Assembly (NCBI RefSeq): GCF_001949145.1
Contig: NW_019091413.1
Coordinates: forward strand, 6,727 to 38,744
Reading direction: 5' to 3'
Source of the DNA: Acanthaster planci
Taxonomy: Eukaryota; Echinodermata; Asteroidea; Valvatida; Acanthasteridae
DNA: 32,018 nucleotides
Positions 30,483 through 32,018 of this stretch are shown in pieces. Position 1 is the stretch's first letter. Each line of letters begins with the position of its first letter. Position numbers and translations under genes: made by a program. The notes under the pieces are model-generated. The model was not told where the DNA came from. It searched no databases and saw nothing but the letters and a program-made list of their open reading frames with translations.

Positions 30483-31300
30483 ATGGAGACCATCCATGTT
30501 GAGGAGAGAGCCCAATCAGTACTGAAGTTAGATTTTGATCATCTGCCAGTAGAGCCTACCTTGGGTGTGAAGTGGGATGTGGAGGCTGATACGTTTGGGT
30601 TTAAAACAGTTGAAAAACGTAAGCCTGCTACACGGAGGGGTGTCTTGTCATCTGTAAGTTCATTGTACGACCCCTTCGGCTTCCTTGCACATTCATCCTA
30701 CCAGCAAAAATTCTCCTTCAAGACATTTTCCACCAGGGTCGTGGCTGGGATGAGAAGATCAAGGAGTGTGAAATGATGAGGTGGAAGTGGTGGCTGGATG
30801 ATCTACCAAGGCTGACAAGAATTACCATCGGCAGATGTCTTCAGCCAAAGGGAATTCATGAAATTACTGTCTTTCAGCTTCACCATTTTTCTGATGCTTC
30901 ACAGCGGGGTTATACTGCTGTATCATATCTGCATGCTGTTGATGTGCAAGGAAAGATCCATTGTGTGTTTGTCATCGGGAAGGCATGGCTATGTCCAATG
31001 AAACAGGTCACAATTCCCCGACTGGAGTTGTCTGCTGCAGTTCTGCCCGTTAAGTTGAATCAGCTAATTCTGAGGGAGATGAGGTAGCCAATTATGGAGA
31101 CTGTATACTGGACAGACTCTACATCAGTTCTTCAGTACATTCAAAATGAGAGTCGAAGATTTCACACATTTGCAGCCAACTGTGTTTCCAGAATACAGAG
31201 TGTATCAGACCCCTCCCAGTGGCGATATGTAGACTCTGCCAGCAACCCAGCTGATGATGGCTCTCGAGGATTGACTGTAGATGAAATAATTAGGGACCAG
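30483..31300 (+). pseudogene. BEL/Pao RT connection and RNase H
   Basis: 30483-30776 is the RT thumb/connection (LGVKWD, TRRGVLSSVSSLYDPFGF). The next frame (30773-31087) has LHHFSDASQRGY (Asp41), KAWLCPMKQVTIPRLEL (Glu85) and, after a stop at 31085-31087, the frame from 31094 gives METVYWTDSTSVLQYI (third Asp). Then RYVDSASNPADDGSRG contains the final conserved region. The RNase H catalytic residues are therefore all readable although three frames are involved. It would remove the RNA strand from hybrids during replication. Confidence 0.82.
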
Positions 31301-32018
31301 TGCTTGCTGCATGGACCGAAGTTCCTGGGGAAGGAGGAAGAGCAGTGGCCACTCCAACCGGTTGTTATCAAGGGGCCTTACCCAGATGTACTACCAGATA
31401 CTTTGCAGAGTGATCCTGAGGCAAAGAGGGTTGTCCAGTCTTTCTCTGTAGCTGTGAAGAGCAGCATAGAGAAGTTACTTGATAGATATTTGTCTTGGAT
31501 TAGAATGAAGCGTAGAGTCGCCTGGCTGCTGAGGTATCGGGATTATCTGAGGGCCTGCACCAAAAAGAGTCCGGAGGGCATTGACAGGAGTAACATGCTC
31601 TCGTTATCAGAGCTGCAGAGAGCTGAAATGGAAATCGAGAAGTTTGTTCAACGACAGTCTTTCCCCAGAGAGATTGCCTCACTTAACGCTAAAACAGAAA
31701 AGGGTGAGAAACCCTCAAGAAGAGTAAGAAGGTTTCAGGTGCATTCCATAAATTGAATCCAATTTTGGTTAAAAGCGTTCTGCGTGTAGGTGGTCGTCTT
31801 GACAATGCACCATTGCACCAGGACGTTAAACATCCAATCATCCTGCCAGTAATCACCAGGTGACAAGGCTGCTGATTGAACACCACCATCTCAAGGTCGG
31901 TCATTCTGGGGTCGGCATGACCTGGACGTCAATTAGAGAGAGGTTTGGTTGCTGAAGGGAGGATCAACTGTAATTATTTATTTAGACTGTGTGGCACTAT
32001 TTAGCCTGTGTGGTACTA
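31300..32018 (+). pseudogene. BEL/Pao integrase N-terminal part (truncated by window end)
   Basis: The frame 31094-31756 continues past RNase H through a conserved linker (LSWIRMKRRVAWLLRYRDYL) and LSLSELQRAEMEIEKFVQRQ, the segment before the BEL integrase. After a stop and a frame change, 31863-31925 reads LIEHHHLKVGHSGVGMT, the His pair of the HHCC zinc-binding domain. The next frame gives WLLKGGSTV, again matching the family, near 31944. The last 50 bases contain an imperfect repeat of GTGTGG-x-ACTA type and no clear motif. The catalytic core lies beyond the window or is lost. Confidence 0.7.

Larger units (their letters stand above)
27326..32018 (+). mobile_element. BEL/Pao LTR retrotransposon, degraded, cut by the window end
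   Basis: Plus-strand order gag (27428-29017), aspartic protease (about 29018-29300), RT (29436-30461), RNase H (30773-31300) and integrase start (31560 to the window end). The protease-RT-RNase H-integrase order and the RT signature (WYLPHHPVFHP, KLRVVFDC, YVDD) are those of BEL/Pao rather than Gypsy or Copia. At least eight stops or frame changes break it. The 3' part of the integrase and the 3' LTR lie outside the window. Confidence 0.88.

Overview
The window looks like nuclear DNA from a marine invertebrate animal. The evidence is interrupted genes with GT-AG splice sites, many diverged transposable elements of metazoan families, long AT-rich non-coding stretches and frequent ACATGT/TACATGTA palindromes. 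An amphioxus, echinoderm, hemichordate or bivalve would fit, but the sequence alone does not settle which. A 567-base N gap shows it is a draft assembly. I see no bacterial operon, CRISPR array, rRNA or convincing tRNA.

Layout. 1-3.5 kb holds two decayed non-LTR retroelement fragments on the minus strand. 3.9-4.0 kb has a possible TATA/CCAAT promoter on the plus strand. 4-10.7 kb is AT-rich sequence without recognisable coding capacity. At 10745-10891 on the minus strand is the one piece that looks like a host gene: a 49-codon terminal exon with a good acceptor, a stop codon and a consensus donor just past the stop, so much of the AT-rich block may be its 3' UTR or introns. Two foldback repeats (10.4 and 11.2-11.5 kb), a 28-bp duplication and a 60-bp tandem repeat running into the N gap follow.

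From 12.8 kb on, nearly everything is mobile DNA. 12.8-16.9 kb is a Ngaro/DIRS-type tyrosine-recombinase retrotransposon (minus strand) with gag-like, RT/RNase H, recombinase and SGNH-hydrolase parts; its RT core is deleted. 17321-22016 is a structurally complete PIF/Harbinger DNA transposon with 48-bp terminal inverted repeats, a plus-strand transposase with one frameshift, and a convergent, spliced minus-strand Myb/SANT-like gene. It sits inside the 3' end of an L2/CR1-type LINE (minus strand, 22.0-24.7 kb), whose RT core is also deleted. 25.3-26.4 kb is the C-terminal part of another retroelement ORF with a GIY-YIG-like region, probably Penelope-like. 27.3 kb to the window end is a degraded BEL/Pao LTR retrotransposon (plus strand), cut by the window edge in the integrase.

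How the parts relate. The order of events can be read partly from nesting: the LINE was there before the Harbinger element, whose end repeats still agree well, so it is probably among the youngest insertions. Every autonomous ORF seen carries at least one disabling change, so nothing here is clearly active, though several catalytic motif sets (recombinase, SGNH hydrolase, BEL RT and RNase H, Harbinger DDE) are still readable.
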